The notes under the pieces: model-generated
Told to the model about the DNA's origin: nothing
What the model saw: the letters and a program-made list of their open reading frames with translations, nothing else
Databases searched by the model: none
Part shown: positions 43,206 through 45,364 of the stretch, piece after piece
How the letters are laid out: each line of letters opens with the position of its first letter
Position numbering within the stretch: position 1 is the stretch's first letter
DNA from: JANOXC01 sp031418215
GTDB taxonomy: Bacteria > Bacteroidota > Bacteroidia > AKYH767-A > OLB10
Direction: 5' to 3'
Assembly (NCBI GenBank): GCA_031418215.1
Contig: JANOXC010000150.1
Coordinates: 1 to 45,364, forward strand
DNA length: 45,364 nucleotides
Made by a program: the position numbers and the translations under genes

Positions 43206-44522
43206 ATGGACCGCATAAAAGAAAAGTTTGCTGAACGGGCACTCCCTTTAGCTGAAGAAATTAAGCAATTAGTAAAAGAACATGGGAATCATGTACTTGG
43301 TACTTATACAGTTGAACAAGTATACCAAGGGATGAAAAGCATGATTGCACTGGTTACAGAAACATCTAAACTAGACCCTGAAGAAGGCATTCGTTTTCGC
43401 GGATATTCTATTCCCGAGCTACGTGAAAAATTACCAAGAGGTCAAGGTGGAGAAAATCTTCCCGAAGGAATCTTTTATTTATTGTTAACCGGAGATCTTC
43501 CTAGTGAAGAGGATGCAAGAGAAGTAAGTAATGCATGGGCAAGAAGAAGCCATGTTCCGAAACATGTATTTGACATGTTGGATGCTATGCCTAAGGCTAC
43601 TCATCCAATGACGCAGTTAAGCATGGGTATTTTAGCTATGCAAACAGAATCTGTCTTCGCTGCGGCTTATCGCAAAGGAATAAGTAAACGATTGTACTGG
43701 GAACCAATGTATGAGGATGTAATGAACCTTATTGCCAGGCTTCCCCGACTTGCTGCTTATATATATAGAAAAACATATAAAGACAATGTGCATATTGAAC
43801 CCAATCCCAAACTGGACTGGGGTGCCAATTTCGCACATATGCTTGGCTTCGATGATGATGGAATGAAAAGCCTGATGCGTTTGTATCTGACTATTCATGT
43901 TGACCACGAAGGAGGCAATGTATCGGCACATGCAACACATCTTGTAGGCTCTGCTTTAAGTGATGCCTATTATTCGTTATCTGCAGGTATGAATGGTTTG
44001 GCAGGGCCTCTTCACGGACTGGCAAATCAAGAAGTAGTTCGCTGGATTTATGACTTACGTGATTTTTATGGTGGAAAAATGCCAACACGTGAACAGATTT
44101 CAGAATATATAAAGAAGACATTAGAAGAAGGACGTGTAATACCAGGATATGGGCATGCTGTACTTCGTAAAACGGATCCCCGTTATATTGCACAAATGGA
44201 ATTTGCAAAAACACATTTAGCCGACGATGAACTTTTCAAAATCGTTCAAATGTTATATGAAGTAACTCCTGAAATTCTGAAATCAACAGGAAAAATTAAA
44301 AACCCATGGCCAAATGTTGATGCCCATTCCGGTGTTCTATTAATTCATTACGGTTTGGTTGAATATGATTTTTATACTGTACTTTTTGGTGTTTCACGAG
44401 CTATTGGTGTATTAACCAGTCTACTATGGGATCGTGCTTTAATGCATCCTATTGAACGCCCTGGATCAGTAACAACTGAGTGGATGAAAAAGCAAGTTGC
44501 TTCGGCTAAAGCTGCTGTTTAA
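43206..44522 (+). CDS. gltA: Citrate synthase, eukaryotic (mitochondrial) type
   Basis: Condenses acetyl-CoA and oxaloacetate in the first TCA step. The 438-residue product has catalytic His in PLHGLANQEV and GYGHAVLRKTDPRY, and catalytic Asp in NVDAHSGVLL. The sequence resembles mitochondrial citrate synthase, as I recall it, closely along its whole length: DPEEGIRFRGYSIPEL, VDHEGGNVSAHATHLVGSA and FYTVLFGVSRAIGVL. It is not the hexameric GltA of Gram-negative bacteria. This eukaryotic-type form is known in Bacteroidota. It is followed by a strong terminator. A TAACTTCG box (43168-43175) is a weak promoter candidate. Confidence 0.95.
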   Translation: MDRIKEKFAERALPLAEEIKQLVKEHGNHVLGTYTVEQVYQGMKSMIALVTETSKLDPEEGIRFRGYSIPELREKLPRGQGGENLPEGIFYLLLTGDLPSEEDAREVSNAWARRSHVPKHVFDMLDAMPKATHPMTQLSMGILAMQTESVFAAAYRKGISKRLYWEPMYEDVMNLIARLPRLAAYIYRKTYKDNVHIEPNPKLDWGANFAHMLGFDDDGMKSLMRLYLTIHVDHEGGNVSAHATHLVGSALSDAYYSLSAGMNGLAGPLHGLANQEVVRWIYDLRDFYGGKMPTREQISEYIKKTLEEGRVIPGYGHAVLRKTDPRYIAQMEFAKTHLADDELFKIVQMLYEVTPEILKSTGKIKNPWPNVDAHSGVLLIHYGLVEYDFYTVLFGVSRAIGVLTSLLWDRALMHPIERPGSVTTEWMKKQVASAKAAV

Positions 44523-44540
44523 ATAATATTTTTCCTTATG

Positions 44541-44579
44541 ACGAGCAAGGTTTAAAAATAACCTTGCTCGTTTTTTTTT
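44541..44579 (+). terminator. Rho-independent terminator of gltA
   Basis: CGAGCAAGGTT (44542-44552) and AACCTTGCTCG (44560-44570) with a 7-nt loop, followed by nine T. Perfect 11-bp stem. Confidence 0.95.
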
Positions 44580-44744
44580 AACCAATTTCCAATAAGTACA
44601 ACATAAAAAATCCAGGAATAACCTTACCTGTTATTAGAAAGTAATGCTTGTCGAAATAAATTTGACTCTTCACTTAAATTAATTTGAATTTGTAAAGGAT
44701 ATTTTAATGAAAATAAAATTATTCTAATTTAACAATTCATACAA

Positions 44745-45272
44745 TTATTCAAGCGGCATTTTCATAAGGTAATCGTTAGAAACAATGGAACCCATTATAA
44801 AAAGATAGTTACCAAAGATCTCAAACCCCATCCTTTCATATAATTGAATTGCTCGAAGGTTTTGATACCATACTCCAAGCCATAAGTATTTAAACCCTTC
44901 CTTCCTGGCCATTCCGAAGGCCTCTTGAATCAATCTCGTTCCATACCCTAATCCCTGGTATTCTTTTTTAATATAAAGGCGATGCAAGGCTACCGGACTT
45001 TCCAAAATATGTCCTTCAGGTTGAAATTCCCTTTGCAACTTCATGTAACCTGCGTAATTGCCATTTACAATTACAAAAAGGTAGATAATTGACGTATTCA
45101 GCAACTCATTGGAAAGCCTTTCCCTATCAAAGCATTCATCAACATAAGTATTTATATCATCGATCTTATCACTTTCCAGCCAGGACTCAATAAAGGTATT
45201 AGTTGCACGCTGTTTTAGGATATCAAGGTCTTATAGTTCAGCTTTTGTAACGGAAACTGTTGAGCTATTCAT
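44745..45272 (-). pseudogene. GNAT acetyltransferase with an early nonsense codon
   Basis: Read from the ATG at 45272, the frame gives MNSSTVSVTKAEL, then TAA at codon 14 (45233-45231), and continues without other lesions. It runs DLDILKQRATNTFIESW, then a complete GNAT domain with IKKEYQGLGYGTRLIQEAF (acetyl-CoA loop) and NLRAIQLYERMGFEIFGNYL, to the stop at 44745. The total of 176 codons is the usual family length, so CAA to TAA at codon 14 is the likely single disabling change. A TATTTTTG box ends 5 nt before the ATG at 45272, supporting that start. No in-frame ATG follows until the middle of the domain. Expression would need readthrough or a weak alternative start (for example TTG 45104). 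Confidence 0.82.
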
Positions 45273-45277
45273 TCCTG

Positions 45278-45285
45278 CAAAAATA
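45278..45285 (-). promoter_or_regulatory. Predicted -7 element of the GNAT pseudogene
   Basis: On the minus strand TATTTTTG matches TAnnTTTG exactly and ends 5 nt before the ATG at 45272. It shows that the original start lies upstream of the nonsense codon. Confidence 0.45.
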
Positions 45286-45364
45286 TTAATATTCTGTTTT
45301 TCAATGAAATATGGCTAATTTACGATGTTATAACTTTTAATGTTGTAACATTTAATGTTTAGCC

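Overview
The window comes from the chromosome of a Bacteroidota bacterium, probably of the Chitinophagia/Sphingobacteriia type. The evidence is six secreted proteins with type A C-terminal sorting domains for the type IX secretion system (T9SS), a PorE-like OmpA protein, SprB-like repeats, AT-rich DNA, almost no Shine-Dalgarno sequences, and repeated matches to the Bacteroidota promoter (TTTG about 19-21 nt before TAnnTTTG). No rRNA, tRNA or CRISPR array was seen.

Layout. 1-3098: a partial tpiA, then truA overlapping an ABC exporter gene. 3099-5926: two tandem T9SS cargo paralogues bracketed by direct copies of an intergenic repeat. 5927-8070: accessory region with a decayed ORF6N gene, a DUF6922/AbiEii-type toxin-antitoxin-like pair and palindromic repeats. 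8071-14365: mnmA, a lipoprotein, a T9SS subtilase, and a coupled operon of polytopic membrane protein, rhomboid protease and class IV aminotransferase. 14367-17690: an ABC-F ATPase gene and an IS3-family insertion sequence with a programmed-frameshift signal. 17691-21976: two short tandem-repeat arrays, then rpoB alone with its own promoter and terminator. 22369-26823: a cell-wall and metal group (glucosaminidase, VIT-type transporter, GH25 lysozyme, GlcNAc kinase, CDF transporter). 27127-37306: secreted and envelope proteins, a redoxin and a GNAT acetyltransferase. 37563-44579: aroC, an AsmA-like protein, eno, a small basic membrane protein, and a citrate synthase of the eukaryotic type. 44745-45272: a GNAT pseudogene.

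What stands out. rpoB is separated from both rplL and rpoC and sits downstream of an insertion sequence and tandem repeats. At least seven genes have a TAnnTTTG-like element ending only 4-7 nt before the start codon, which predicts leaderless transcripts. Intergenic DNA is rich in short palindromic repeat families, including one CTTTCAGCGT...ACGCTGAAAG hairpin family seen five times. The insertion sequence carries an A_AAA_AAG slippery site that joins its two frames. Two genes carry visible disabling lesions.

The genes mostly serve housekeeping (tRNA modification, glycolysis, TCA cycle, chorismate and transcription) and envelope or secretion functions. I found no clearly new multi-gene defence or biosynthetic system. 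The strongest candidates for something undescribed are the orphan rpoB arrangement, the promoter-to-ATG spacing, the hairpin repeat family and the His-rich membrane protein coupled to rhomboid.
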